A stretch of DNA of 64,000 nt from Phycisphaerales bacterium (GCA_020639115.1 JACKHG010000005.1:1-64000); one strand, 5' to 3'; shown: positions 15,278 to 25,061, counted from the first letter of the stretch. A program made the numbers and translations. Notes: generated by a model not told the origin, from the letters alone.

Positions 15278-18200
15278 CTACAGCCCCACGGTGCCCACGA
15301 TGCCGGCGGAGGTGTCGGCGCCGGTGGCGGTGAACGTGCCGCTGTCGGTGACCACCTGGATCGTCACCGGGCGCGTCGGCGTGGGCCGCGTACCCTCGAC
15401 GTCCGCGACCTGGACGGTGACGGTGTTGCCGCTGCGCGTGGCAGTGTAGCGGGCGAGGCGGTAGTCGCCGGCGAGGAAGTCCCAGCCGTCGCCGTCGTCC
15501 TCGTAGAGCGTGCCCTCGGCGTAGCCGCTCGCGTCCAGACTGATCATCAGCGTCAGCGGGCTGAGCGGCTGCTCGTTCGTGTATTCCATCACCGGCCCGA
15601 GGGGCAGGATCGCCCCACCGCGCAGCCGCAGGTCGGGCTGGTTCACGTCGGCGGCGCTGTTCTCACCGACCAGCGCGAGCGTACGCCAGATGCCACCGGG
15701 CAGCGCCGGAGCGGGGGCCGCCGCCGCGTTCTCGGTCACATTCGGCACGACGAGCAGGTCGGCACCGAGGAGAAACGCGACGTCCTCGCTGCGCAGCGCC
15801 GGATCAGCCGGATCCGCGAAAAACACCGGACGGGCCACGGGCAGGCCGGTCTCGACCGCCTCGTGGAACAGCGTGTACAGGTACGGCATTAATCGGTAGC
15901 GCCTTTGAATAGCCGTGCGCGACGCGTTCTCCACGCTCGTGCCAAACGACCACGGCTCCTTGCTCATCCCCTGGTCGTCCGAGTGCGCCCGGCAGAACGG
16001 CATGAACACGCCGACGCCCATCCAGCGGGCGAACAGGTCGGGCGTGCCGTCGCCGACGAACCCACCGAGGTCGGGGCCCGCGAAGGGCTGGCCGGAGAGG
16101 CCGAGGTTCAGCACCATCGGTGTGGAATATCCCAAGTGCTCCCACGAGGCCACGTTGTCGCCGGTCCACATCGCGGCGACGCGCTGGCCGCCGATGAAGT
16201 TCGCCCGGGAGAGCACGAACGGCCGCTTGTTGGGGTTGGCGGCGAGGATGCCCGCGCGCGAACTCTCCGCCATGAGCATCCCGTACACGTTGTGGTACTG
16301 CCGATGCGGGCCCGCGGGCAGGTCGCCGCCGCCGCGATGCCACGCGGTAACGGGCAGCGAGTGGTTCGGCCCGCCGAAGTTGGCCGGCTCGTTCATGTCG
16401 TTCCACACGCCGTCCACGCCCTCGGCCATGAAGTCCGCGTAGAGGCCCGCCCACCACGCGCGCGTCTGCGGCTGGGTGAAGTCGGGAAAGTGCGTCGGCC
16501 CCGGCCAGACCGAGCCCGCGTACCAGTTGCCGCCGGGCCCGTCGAGCACCCAGTGATCGCCGGCGCAGCCCTGGTCGTACACGAAGTAGCCGCTCTCGAT
16601 TTTCGGCGCCGGATCGATCATCCAGACGGTGTGGAAACCCTGGGCGTGCAGGTCATTGTTGAGCGCGGCAGGATCGGGGAAGCCGAACGGATCGAAGGTA
16701 AAGATCCGGTAGCCGTCCATGTAGTCAATGTCGAACCAGATCACGTCGCAGGGGATATCGCGATTGCGGAATTCACTCGCGATGTTGCGCGCGACGCTCT
16801 CCGGCGCGTACGAGAAGCGGCACTGCTGGTAGCCCAGCGCCCACAGCGGCGGCATCTCGATGCGGCCGATGAAATCGGCCAGGCGCTCGAGCACCGCCTG
16901 GGGCGAATCGCCGGTGAACACGTACAGCGGAAACGCCGGCCCCTCCGCCGCGAAGACGATGTCGAAGGTCAGGTCGATGCGGCACCGATACGTCGTGTCC
17001 GCCAGCACGCCGAACGAAGTCCCGTCGGGCCGCACCGCCAGCACCCAGGGGTGCGACTGATAGAGGCTGGGATTTCCCGAACTGTAGCCGTAGGCGTCGG
17101 TGTTCCAGGCTTCAGAGGTGTGGCCGTTACGCAGCAGCGGTCCGGCGATCTCGCCCGTGCCGTAGAGGCTGACGTTGTCTGCGATGTCGAGGTACGCGAC
17201 GTGGCGATCGCCGGAGTCGAGAAAGAGCGGCGTCACCGCCCAGGGCTGAGCGGCTGGCCCGGTCACCGTCGGTGTGATCGCCAGCGACATCGACGGCGGC
17301 AGTTCCGCGAGGGTAACGTCCGCGGGATAGAAGCGAGTCACGTTTGCGCCCAGATCCTCGGCGACGACGCCGGCGCTGGTGTCGCCGCCGACAGCCCGCT
17401 GGTACTCGGCGAAATCGCCGAGATCGACGTCGCCGTCACCATCCAGATCCGCCGAAGTGCACGACGGCGCGTCCGGACCCGCCAGGCAGGCGGTGAACAC
17501 CGCATAGTCGTCGCGATCCACGTCGCAGTCGTGGTCAAGGTCGAGCCGGGTGCAACCCAGCGTGATGTCCGCGGTGCGCACGTGCACGTATTCCGCCGCG
17601 TCGAGGTTGCCGTCGTTGTTCACCGACGCGGGCACCTGCTCAGCGTACTGCAGATTCGTCGCGACGTCGGTCGGATACGCGGCGAACGCGAGGTAGAGAT
17701 CGTCGGGCACCGAACCGAACTCGCCGGCGAGATCGAGCGTCCCTTCGAGCCAGGCGCCCGCAGCGACCTCGCTGGCGCCGGCGGTCTCGAACCACCCGCA
17801 CCACCCATTGTCGACCTCGTTGCCGATGTAGGCCGACCAGTGGGCGACCGTGCCGTTCTTGTCCCAGGGGGCGGTGTGGGGCGAACCCGGCGCCGCGGCG
17901 ACAAAAACAAAGTGGTCGTTGCCGCCAGCCGCCCGCGGGACGGCGACGTAGAGCGTCGTGCCCCGGATGCCCGCGTAGAGCGTGTTGCCGTTGTTCGCGG
18001 CGACTGGCAGCGCATCGGCGTCGCGTTCGCCGTCAATCTCCCACTTCGCGGCGCCGCCCCCGACCACGAACAGGTGCCAGTCGGCTCCGCCGTTGTTGTC
18101 CCACGTCCCGGCGCCGTCCTGGAAAACCATGTCGAACTGCGTGGCGTCCGCGGACACCGCGACGGTCGCCTCCCACACGCCGGCGCCCGCGTTCCAGGTC

Positions 18201-18433
18201 ATCGCCGGATCGGGGGCCGCTGTCGGGTTCCAGCCGTTGATGCCGTGGTGCAGGTAGACCTGGGCGGCGCCGTCGAGCACGCGCCCCGTGGGGTCGTACT
18301 GGATGGTCACGTCGGCGCCGGCCTGGACCGGGTAAGGGGACACGTCGATGGGGCCGGCTGCTTGGACAGCCGCCGTCACGACACAGAGAACCAGGCAGGG
18401 AATTGGCAACGGGGGCAACAACTTTCGGGGCAT
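15278..18433 (-). CDS. Secreted GH31 alpha-glucosidase with starch-binding-like module and internal dockerin-like module
   Basis: A 1051-residue exported enzyme. After a signal peptide (LPIPCLVLCVVTAAVQA), residues about 30-130 (VTIQYDPTGRVL, VYLHHGINGWNPT) resemble CBM25/26 starch-binding modules. Residues about 290-350 form a dockerin-like pair of calcium loops (DLDHDCDVDRDDY, DLDGDGDVDLGDF). GH31 follows: a galactose-mutarotase-like part and a TIM barrel with WFDIDYMDGYRIF, the nucleophile block DGVWNDMNEP (Asp about 679) and the acid/base block WTGDNVASWEHL (Asp about 758). The likely activity is retaining alpha-glucosidase on malto-oligosaccharides or related glucans. The ATG at 18433 has GGAAGGA upstream. 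An internal rather than terminal dockerin-like module is unusual. Confidence 0.9.
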   Translation of the reverse strand: MPRKLLPPLPIPCLVLCVVTAAVQAAGPIDVSPYPVQAGADVTIQYDPTGRVLDGAAQVYLHHGINGWNPTAAPDPAMTWNAGAGVWEATVAVSADATQFDMVFQDGAGTWDNNGGADWHLFVVGGGAAKWEIDGERDADALPVAANNGNTLYAGIRGTTLYVAVPRAAGGNDHFVFVAAAPGSPHTAPWDKNGTVAHWSAYIGNEVDNGWCGWFETAGASEVAAGAWLEGTLDLAGEFGSVPDDLYLAFAAYPTDVATNLQYAEQVPASVNNDGNLDAAEYVHVRTADITLGCTRLDLDHDCDVDRDDYAVFTACLAGPDAPSCTSADLDGDGDVDLGDFAEYQRAVGGDTSAGVVAEDLGANVTRFYPADVTLAELPPSMSLAITPTVTGPAAQPWAVTPLFLDSGDRHVAYLDIADNVSLYGTGEIAGPLLRNGHTSEAWNTDAYGYSSGNPSLYQSHPWVLAVRPDGTSFGVLADTTYRCRIDLTFDIVFAAEGPAFPLYVFTGDSPQAVLERLADFIGRIEMPPLWALGYQQCRFSYAPESVARNIASEFRNRDIPCDVIWFDIDYMDGYRIFTFDPFGFPDPAALNNDLHAQGFHTVWMIDPAPKIESGYFVYDQGCAGDHWVLDGPGGNWYAGSVWPGPTHFPDFTQPQTRAWWAGLYADFMAEGVDGVWNDMNEPANFGGPNHSLPVTAWHRGGGDLPAGPHRQYHNVYGMLMAESSRAGILAANPNKRPFVLSRANFIGGQRVAAMWTGDNVASWEHLGYSTPMVLNLGLSGQPFAGPDLGGFVGDGTPDLFARWMGVGVFMPFCRAHSDDQGMSKEPWSFGTSVENASRTAIQRRYRLMPYLYTLFHEAVETGLPVARPVFFADPADPALRSEDVAFLLGADLLVVPNVTENAAAAPAPALPGGIWRTLALVGENSAADVNQPDLRLRGGAILPLGPVMEYTNEQPLSPLTLMISLDASGYAEGTLYEDDGDGWDFLAGDYRLARYTATRSGNTVTVQVADVEGTRPTPTRPVTIQVVTDSGTFTATGADTSAGIVGTVGL

Positions 18434-18520
18434 GTCGGCTTCCTTCCGCTCTTCGGCACACACGGCAACCGCCTCAGGGGGCGCCGACAAGTAATTTCCA
18501 CGGTCTAGAGTTCAGCTCTT

Positions 18521-18607
18521 GAACCGCGAATGAACGCGAATAAACACCAACGAATTCCTTCAAACAGCTTCTCGCGGTTCGCGTTCATTCGTGTGCATTC
18601 GCGGTTC
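18521..18607. repeat. Long imperfect inverted repeat, GAACCGCGAATGAACGCG type
   Basis: The left arm at 18521-18552 and right arm at 18576-18607 match at about 26 of 32 positions as an inverted repeat; the outer 12 bases (GAACCGCGAATG) are identical. It lies in the 377-base gap between the S8 protease and GH31 genes. The rest of that gap shows no gene and should hold the GH31 promoter. Confidence 0.6.
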
Positions 18608-18810
18608 CGTCCCGGTTCCTCGTGATGTATGGTCTTCGCTCAAGACGTTATTGCACACACCCATACTGTAGCGGCGGCTGTGCGACGATTCCACGCGGAG
18701 AAGGCGCTTGAACAGCCCGAAAAGCCATGAAAATGGCTGCCATTGCGCCGAGGCGGCGCGCCGGCAGCCGGATGTTGCGTCCGATAGGTTTCGCGATCGC
18801 TTTCCGCGGA

Positions 18811-21800
18811 CTACGGGCAGATGCTCCCGGCGGCCCGCTGGAACGCGGCGAAGTCGACGAGGTCCACGTCGAGATCGAAATCGAAGTCCGCGCACGAGCA
18901 GTACAGCTCGGGCAGCCCACCGCCCGGACCGGACACGCACGCCGTGAAGCCCGCCTGGTCACCCGCGTCCACGCGGCCGTCGAGCAGGCAGTCGCCGAGG
19001 CACGATTGCAGCGAACTCGACCACGCGGTCACCGCGTCGATGTCGTCGGGCATCGGCGGCAGCGCCGGGAAGTTCACGCCCTGCAGGAACGAGACGTAGA
19101 GCGCGAACGGGTCGAGGCCGCCCGACTCGTCGCCCGGCGTCAGCGGATCGTCGAGATCGGTACTGAAGAGCACGGCGAGGTTCAGCGGCCCCGGCATGGT
19201 CGGGTTTTCCATCCAGACGAACTCGAACGCGTCCACGTCGGCGTCCTCGGGAATTCCCAGGTGGACGACGTCGTCGATCACCTTGACCGGCCCGGCGGGC
19301 GTGACCTCGTAGATGCTGCCGGGGTCGAGCCCGAGATTCGCCTCGTGGTCAGCCGAGAAGTACCAGAACGGGCAGATCTCCGGCGCGGGCACGATGTCCA
19401 GGGAATCCACGTCGTCGTCGAAGTCGATCGGTCCGTCGGGGTTGGGCGCCAGGCTTGGATGGACGCGCGTCTCACTGCCCGCGGCGTAGGCCGTCAGGTA
19501 GACGAGCGGAGGCATCGGCGCGCCGGGGAACGTCTCCACGCCGATGACCTCGTCGGACCTCTGCGTCGAGCCATAGCCCGGGTTGCCACTCGGCGACGGC
19601 GCGGTCGACGGAACGTCCGCGACGGGCCAGCCCGGATCGAGATCGTCGTTGAGCGAAATCAGCAGGTGCTCCGGCGGATAGATGCACGCCGAGGGGAACT
19701 GCAGGAGCGGAAGCTCGACCGGGACCTCCGGGTCGGTCAGCCCGAGTTCGCGCAGATCCACGTCGAGCTGGTCGTGCCCGTCGAGATCGAAGAAGTTGGG
19801 GTAATCTGCAATCGTTCCGCCCGGCAGTGGCAGCGGGCCGCCGGCGTACGGCGCGTCCGGCGCGGGATCGCACCCGAAGATCGTCGCGTCGTCCTTGAAC
19901 CCGTCGCGGCCCGGGGCCAGGACCGGAGCGCTCGGACTGGCGTAGACGTCGCCGGGATCGAACGCCTCGTTGCCGCTGATGTTGGGATCGCTCAACTCGG
20001 TGTCCGAGCCGATGTCCACGGAGAACTCGAGCGTGTAGGGCGCGGGCGGCGCCTCACAGGCGTCGTCGATGCCGTTGGTGTTCAAATCGCCCAGGCACAC
20101 GCCGCCCGGCGGAATCGAGCCCAGCACGAGGCAGTCCTGCCGTGGAATGGCCAGGCATCCACCGTCAATGCAGCAGTCCACGATGTCCAGGCACTGCGTG
20201 TCGGCGCACGTCGTGTTCACGCCCTGCGGGGTGAGGCCGTTGTCCTCGCAGTCGTGCCGCGAGATGTCGTAGCACGTCGCCATGTTCGGCACGCAGCACG
20301 CCTCGGTGCAGGCTGGCGGCACGTTGGGGTCGTTCGTGAAGATCTCGAAGGCCATGTTCACCGGTGCGAGCGCGCAGTTCGGCAGAGCGTCCGTCCACGG
20401 TGCGTAGAGCCAAGTGCCGCCGGGTCCCATCGTCACCATGGAGCGCTGCGCGGCACGTTTGCCGTAGCCGTTCTCGTTGTCGGTCGTGTGCCAGGACCAG
20501 AAGTCCCCCAACTGGCCCATGTTCGGCGTGGGCGCCGGCGTGCACGCACCGGTCCCGGCGATCGGATCCCAGTTCGCGCCGACGACGGCCTGGATATCCA
20601 GGTTGTAGACGAAGCAGTGCTCCTCGTGGAATTCGCCAAACGGGTCTGCGGGGATCAGCCCGCTGCGGCTGTCCGCGTACTTGTGCAGGATGCAACAGCG
20701 CGACAAGTCGACGGTGTAGACGTAAACCGGCAGGCCGTCGCAGGTGACGATCGACGTCGGCGATACGACGACATCCGCGGCGTCGGCGAAATACAGCGCG
20801 AGCAACCCATCGCCCGGCGGGTTCGGGCAGTTGTCGAACGGCTCATGGAAGCTGATCAACCAGCCATCCACCTCGAACGGCGACGACTGGCCGCCGAACT
20901 GCACCGGACGGTAGCGACTGTCCGGGTAGGCTCCCCACCAGCGTACAGCCGTGATCGGCCGACCGTCGGACTGGAAGTCGTCCGCGAGCACCACGTTGGG
21001 GATCATCTGCACGAAGTCGAGGTTGGAGGGAAGGTTGTCGCGATTGGTCGTCGGCATCTGTCGGAACTTCGGCTCGAAGTCGGCGCAGGCCGGCGTGCCG
21101 CAGGCCGTGCCGGCGCCCGCGGGAATGCCGCCGTTGGCCAGGCAGCCATTCGGCGTATCGTCCAGGCAGGTCGGCACCGGGCAATCCGGCAGGCAGCAGG
21201 CCTGCGGCGCCACGCACATCGTCGACGCGCACGTCGAGCCCGGTCCCTGGGGATATCCCACACCGGGCGTGCAGGGTCCGGGGGGCGTGCACAGGTTGAC
21301 CGGCAGGTCGCTGCACCCGCCACCGGGTATGTCGACGCGGCAACAAGCCTCCGTCACCGGTATCCCGGCGCAGTTGCCGGCTGCACAGCTCGAGCCCGCC
21401 CCCTGGGCGGTTCCGCCCTGGGCGGCGCAGTTGGACGCGGTGGTATCGACGCATCCGGTCGCGCCCAGACAGCAGGCCTGGATCCCGGCGAGCTGCTCGC
21501 ACAGGTCCGGCACCAGGTTGGCGTTGGCATCGATCGCGGGCAGGACATTGGCGAGGGCAGCCGATGCATCCGGCCGGCCGCCGATGTTCTGCGAGATGGG
21601 GTAGGTGCCCGCCTGCTGCGGAGAGGCCGTCGCCTGCAGGGTTGCCTTGACCTGGGCGGGCGTGAGTGCGAACCCGGTCGCCGACTGGTGGGCTGACTGC
21701 AGCAGCATGGCCGCGCCCGCGACGATCGGCGAAGCACTGGAGGTGCCGCCGAACGTGGCGGTGTACCAACGGTTCTTGCCCTCGGCTGAGTAGGCGTCGT

Positions 21801-23064
21801 TGTAGCCGGTCGAGTAGACCTGCTCGCCCCAGCCCTGCAGGTCCACCGTGGAGCCGTAGTTGGAGAACCCCAGCCGCGAGCGGTCGGTCGTGCTTCCCCC
21901 CGGGACGGCGCCGGCGCCCACGATGATCGCGCCGGAATCGTTCGCCACCATGAACGGTGCGTGCCCCGTCTGATAGACGGCGTCATCGAGATTCTGGCTG
22001 CCGTTGCCGCCTGCTTCCACCACGATGCGGCCGTTGCCCACAGCCGCGACGATCGAGTTGTAGTACGGCTGATACCACTCCACGGGCACCAGGCCGAACT
22101 GCGTGCCGGCTGGAACGCCGGTGTAGTTCGGGCCGGGAGTCTGCTGCTCGATGAGGATGATGTCGCCGGAGAAGGTCGCGTTGATCGCGTTGGTGATGGC
22201 CGTGCTGATGTTCTGCACGTTGTTCACGTTGACCGCCGCCACGTAGAACGTGCCGTTGTAGGCGATTCCCGTCACACCCCAGCCGTTCGCCAGGCCGGCG
22301 AGTTCGCCGAGCACCGCGGTGCCGTGGTTGTCATCGTTGAACGGATCGGTGGGCGTCCCGCCGACGAGCGTGGGCGTGTTGAGGTCATTGTGGCTCAGGT
22401 TCCAACTGTACTCCAGGTCGGCGAGCGCCGTGTTGCCGCCCGTGCCGCCTGGGAGCTGCCACATGCAGGCCGTATCCACGCCGGCGGTGGCGGCGTTGAG
22501 ATAACCCTGGTTCGGCTGGAAGTTCGGCGGCAATGGCGCTGCGACCGGCAGCGGGACCGGCAACGCGATCTCGACGTTGGGTAGCGCGTTGAAGGCGTCA
22601 ATGGCGCTGGCCGCATCGGCGCCGGCGGGCAGGAAGTAGTGGAACTCGGTGTTGAGGTCGGCGACCGCGCGGTTCAGGTTCTGCTCCGCACGCGTACGCA
22701 TCTGTTCGAGGCGGGCCTCGGAGACCTCGTGCACGCGGGCCCAGTGCCCGCCGAATCGCCGGGTGACGGCAGGAACACCGACGAGCTGCTTGGTACCGAA
22801 GTCGGTAAGCCCGGTGGCCCGCAGGCGGATCCGCGCATCATCGCGGAACTTCACGTAGATCACGTCGGTGCTTTGGATCAGCGGATTGATCGTGGTGCGG
22901 GCGGGTTTCGGCGCGAGTGGACGGGGTTCGAGGGCGAATGCCGCGGTCGCCCCGGCAAGGAGCAGCGCGGCGCCCAATGCACAAGGGCGTGGGCGTGCGC
23001 GGCGAGTTGATGGACTGGGTGCATCGTCGTGACCGCAGGTGGATTCCGTGTTGTCCGTGTTCAT
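18811..23064 (-). CDS. Secreted S8 (subtilisin-like) serine protease, multidomain
   Basis: A 1417-residue exported protease. After a signal peptide (LGAALLLAGATAAFA) and a pro-region, the S8 domain spans about residues 200-500. The triad is Asp in ALADLEYSW (about 216), His in DNHGTAVLGELAG (about 247) and Ser in GGTSSASPIVAGAA (about 442), with the oxyanion Asn in AGGNGS. The Asp block is atypical. Cys repeats of ACC..C......C...GG...G.G..C form follow near residues 528-660 and 923-990. A long beta-rich region and a C-terminal dockerin-like module (about 1368-1417) end the protein. The ATG at 23064 has GGAGG seven bases upstream. The likely role is extracellular protein degradation. Confidence 0.9.
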   Translation of the reverse strand: MNTDNTESTCGHDDAPSPSTRRARPRPCALGAALLLAGATAAFALEPRPLAPKPARTTINPLIQSTDVIYVKFRDDARIRLRATGLTDFGTKQLVGVPAVTRRFGGHWARVHEVSEARLEQMRTRAEQNLNRAVADLNTEFHYFLPAGADAASAIDAFNALPNVEIALPVPLPVAAPLPPNFQPNQGYLNAATAGVDTACMWQLPGGTGGNTALADLEYSWNLSHNDLNTPTLVGGTPTDPFNDDNHGTAVLGELAGLANGWGVTGIAYNGTFYVAAVNVNNVQNISTAITNAINATFSGDIILIEQQTPGPNYTGVPAGTQFGLVPVEWYQPYYNSIVAAVGNGRIVVEAGGNGSQNLDDAVYQTGHAPFMVANDSGAIIVGAGAVPGGSTTDRSRLGFSNYGSTVDLQGWGEQVYSTGYNDAYSAEGKNRWYTATFGGTSSASPIVAGAAMLLQSAHQSATGFALTPAQVKATLQATASPQQAGTYPISQNIGGRPDASAALANVLPAIDANANLVPDLCEQLAGIQACCLGATGCVDTTASNCAAQGGTAQGAGSSCAAGNCAGIPVTEACCRVDIPGGGCSDLPVNLCTPPGPCTPGVGYPQGPGSTCASTMCVAPQACCLPDCPVPTCLDDTPNGCLANGGIPAGAGTACGTPACADFEPKFRQMPTTNRDNLPSNLDFVQMIPNVVLADDFQSDGRPITAVRWWGAYPDSRYRPVQFGGQSSPFEVDGWLISFHEPFDNCPNPPGDGLLALYFADAADVVVSPTSIVTCDGLPVYVYTVDLSRCCILHKYADSRSGLIPADPFGEFHEEHCFVYNLDIQAVVGANWDPIAGTGACTPAPTPNMGQLGDFWSWHTTDNENGYGKRAAQRSMVTMGPGGTWLYAPWTDALPNCALAPVNMAFEIFTNDPNVPPACTEACCVPNMATCYDISRHDCEDNGLTPQGVNTTCADTQCLDIVDCCIDGGCLAIPRQDCLVLGSIPPGGVCLGDLNTNGIDDACEAPPAPYTLEFSVDIGSDTELSDPNISGNEAFDPGDVYASPSAPVLAPGRDGFKDDATIFGCDPAPDAPYAGGPLPLPGGTIADYPNFFDLDGHDQLDVDLRELGLTDPEVPVELPLLQFPSACIYPPEHLLISLNDDLDPGWPVADVPSTAPSPSGNPGYGSTQRSDEVIGVETFPGAPMPPLVYLTAYAAGSETRVHPSLAPNPDGPIDFDDDVDSLDIVPAPEICPFWYFSADHEANLGLDPGSIYEVTPAGPVKVIDDVVHLGIPEDADVDAFEFVWMENPTMPGPLNLAVLFSTDLDDPLTPGDESGGLDPFALYVSFLQGVNFPALPPMPDDIDAVTAWSSSLQSCLGDCLLDGRVDAGDQAGFTACVSGPGGGLPELYCSCADFDFDLDVDLVDFAAFQRAAGSICP

Positions 23065-23364
23065 GGGTCGCCTCCATTCCATTCCGATCGCGATGTGTGC
23101 GCTGCGGCTGTGCGGAGGTGCCGCGCAGCGACGACGGGGTCGCTACCTGCCCGGCGTCGGCAATGGAGTGTCGGCTGCTGTGCCGAGCGGGTGCCTTCCG
23201 TTCAGCATAGCGGAATGGGGCTGCGTTCTGACACGCTTTTGTGACGGCGTGCGCAGAAAGCGGCATGGAAAAAGTGCCACTGTACGGCACCGGCTGCGCG
23301 CATGGCAGGACGTTCCCGGCCAGCAGGTTGCAGGCGTGCGGTGAGGTGGGTGGCTGAAAGCGGG
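23065..23364. other. Upstream region of the S8 protease gene
   Basis: 300 bases with no supported gene. It should contain the promoter and leader of the protease gene, but no box pair was convincing enough to list. Confidence 0.4.
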
Positions 23365-23970
23365 CTACGTCTGTTCGACGGCTTTGAAGAGTTCGGAGAA
23401 CGGCTGGTCGAGCTCGTCGGAGATGCGTTTGAGCGTCGGGAAGCTCGGCCAGCTCTTGCCCAGTTCGATCTGGGAGAGCTGCGCCTTGGAGAGGCCGATG
23501 CGCTGGGCCATCTCGGTGAGCGTGAGGTCCTGGCGGAGGCGCTGGGCGCGGAGCAGACGCGAGAGGCGCATCTGCAGCTCGCGCTCGGTGAGCGTGAGCA
23601 ACCCGCTGGAGCGGGCGACGTCCTCGACCGCCTTGAGGATCGAGTCCGGCGAGACCGGCTTGGCGAGGTAGCTCTTGCACCCGAGTTTCATCGCTTCCTG
23701 GACGGAGGCAATGTCGGGGTTCTCGACGACGGCGATGCAGCGCACGCGCGGCAGCGTCTCGACGATGTGGCGAAGCAGCGAGTTGCCGTCCGCCATGATG
23801 GTCCGCAAATTGGCGACTGCAATATCGAACCGGCTCGTCGTCAGCGCCTGGCGTGCGGCTTCGGGCTCGCTGAAGCAGCGCAGTTCGTAGCGTGACTCGA
23901 CGAACACGCCCTGCACGGCGGTGCAGAGCGAGGGTTCATCAACCAACAGAACGGGAATCTTGCGGATCAT
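23365..23970 (-). CDS. Receiver-like plus XRE helix-turn-helix regulator with Asp-to-Asn at the phosphorylation site
   Basis: A 201-residue protein. Residues 1-115 fold like a response-regulator receiver (IPVLLVDEPS, then CIAVVENPD, then KLGCKSYLAKPVSPDS with the conserved Lys). However, the beta-3 position normally occupied by the phosphorylated Asp reads FDIAVANLR, with Asn instead. Residues 140-190 are an XRE-type helix-turn-helix (LTLTEMAQRIGLSKAQLSQIELGKSWPSFPTLKRIS). Output by an XRE domain is uncommon for receivers. It probably acts as a DNA-binding regulator controlled by something other than phosphorylation. AAGGAAG precedes the ATG. Confidence 0.75.
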   Translation of the reverse strand: MIRKIPVLLVDEPSLCTAVQGVFVESRYELRCFSEPEAARQALTTSRFDIAVANLRTIMADGNSLLRHIVETLPRVRCIAVVENPDIASVQEAMKLGCKSYLAKPVSPDSILKAVEDVARSSGLLTLTERELQMRLSRLLRAQRLRQDLTLTEMAQRIGLSKAQLSQIELGKSWPSFPTLKRISDELDQPFSELFKAVEQT

Positions 23971-24362
23971 CACTTGGCTTCCTTTCGGCAGCGCCGTTCC
24001 TTTTACGGGCGCTTCCGACCACCGTGTACTAACCTCTCCGCTGGGTATCTCCCGACCAAAGGATTCCATGCGACTGAACTGACCGTCGGGCCTCGCATCG
24101 TATCGGCCAGCATGCCCCGGCGGTGCAGCTTGCCGACACGAGGTTGATTGCGACGGAACCAACCCGATTTCTTCCCCGACGCCCGACACTTTTATCAGTC
24201 GGCAAGAAAATAACTGAAGTTGACTTCTGTCCTGCCGAGGGTTATCGGGTTCCGGCCCGTACAATTGCAACTGACGAATCCTAGCCTCTCCGGACCGTTT
24301 GGCTACCGATTTTCTTTCAGGCGAATGGGGCGTTTTGGACGCGGAAATTGAGGAGAAACACC
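23971..24362. other. Divergent intergenic region with a weak promoter candidate
   Basis: 392 bases between the regulator and the methyltransferase lipoprotein gene. A plus-strand TTGACT (24220-24225) is followed after 17 bases by TATCGG, a weak -10. The position is plausible for the methyltransferase gene. No coding sequence was supported. Confidence 0.3.
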
Positions 24363-25061
24363 ATGTGTTTTCGGGATGCCGCAAGCTTTTCAAGTGCCGC
24401 TGCTCTGGCACTGTGTGTCACTCTTTTCGGCGGGTGCAGTGAGCGCAAACCAGCCGCTCCATCGACACCGAACGGGATGCACCATAGCTTCAAGGGGGCG
24501 CAAGAATGGGCGGCCCGGTTCGAGAACCCCGAGCGCGACGCTTGGCAAAAACCAGAGGAAGTGCTCGCGTTTCTCGGTCTCCACGCGGATGACCGCGTGG
24601 CCGACATCGGCGCCGGCACGGGGTACTTCCCCGTGCGCTTCGCCCGCGTGGTCACGCGCGGCGTGGTCTACGCCATCGACCTCGAGCCGGATATGGTGCA
24701 CTACCTCGCCGACCGCGCCCGGCGCGAGAATCTGCCCAACCTGCGCGCCGTGCAATGCGTCGCGGACGATCCGCAGATTCCCGAGCCGGTCGACCTGATC
24801 TTCATGTGCGACACGTACCACCACATCGACGAGCGCAGCGCGTACTTCCACCGCCTGCGCGCCGACCTGCGCCCCGGCGGCCGCGTCGTCATCGTGGATT
24901 TCTTCAAGAGGACGGCGCCGGTCGGCCCGCCCCCCGAGCACAAGATCAGCAAGGAGCAGGTCAGCCAGGAAATGGTGCAGGCGGGATACCGCGTCGTGCG
25001 GCAGTTGGATCTTCCCTATCAGTACGTGCTGATGTTCACGCCCGCCGAAACGGACGATTGA
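24363..25061 (+). CDS. Lipoprotein with class I SAM-methyltransferase fold
   Basis: A 232-residue protein. The N-terminus is a lipoprotein signal: a hydrophobic stretch ALALCVTLFGG followed by Cys (LFGGC lipobox). Residues about 60-190 carry the Rossmann methyltransferase motifs: VADIGAGTGYFPVRFA (motif I), YAIDLEPDMV (motif II with acidic residue), LIFMCDTYHHID (motif IV region) and LRPGGRVVIVDFF (motif V/VI). SAM is a cytosolic cofactor, so a lipid-anchored exported methyltransferase is odd; this arrangement recurs in some environmental genomes and its substrate is unknown. The ATG at 24363 has GAGGAGA upstream. Confidence 0.8.
   Translation: MCFRDAASFSSAAALALCVTLFGGCSERKPAAPSTPNGMHHSFKGAQEWAARFENPERDAWQKPEEVLAFLGLHADDRVADIGAGTGYFPVRFARVVTRGVVYAIDLEPDMVHYLADRARRENLPNLRAVQCVADDPQIPEPVDLIFMCDTYHHIDERSAYFHRLRADLRPGGRVVIVDFFKRTAPVGPPPEHKISKEQVSQEMVQAGYRVVRQLDLPYQYVLMFTPAETDD

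Noticed and set aside
15905..18508. Very long open frame antisense to the GH31 gene
   Set aside because: High G+C removes stop codons in the opposite strand. The frame has no family match, no ribosome site and Arg/Val/His-rich shadow composition.
18727..21696. 989-codon open frame antisense to the S8 protease gene
   Set aside because: It is a shadow frame of a strongly supported gene, with low-complexity Arg/Val/Gly composition.
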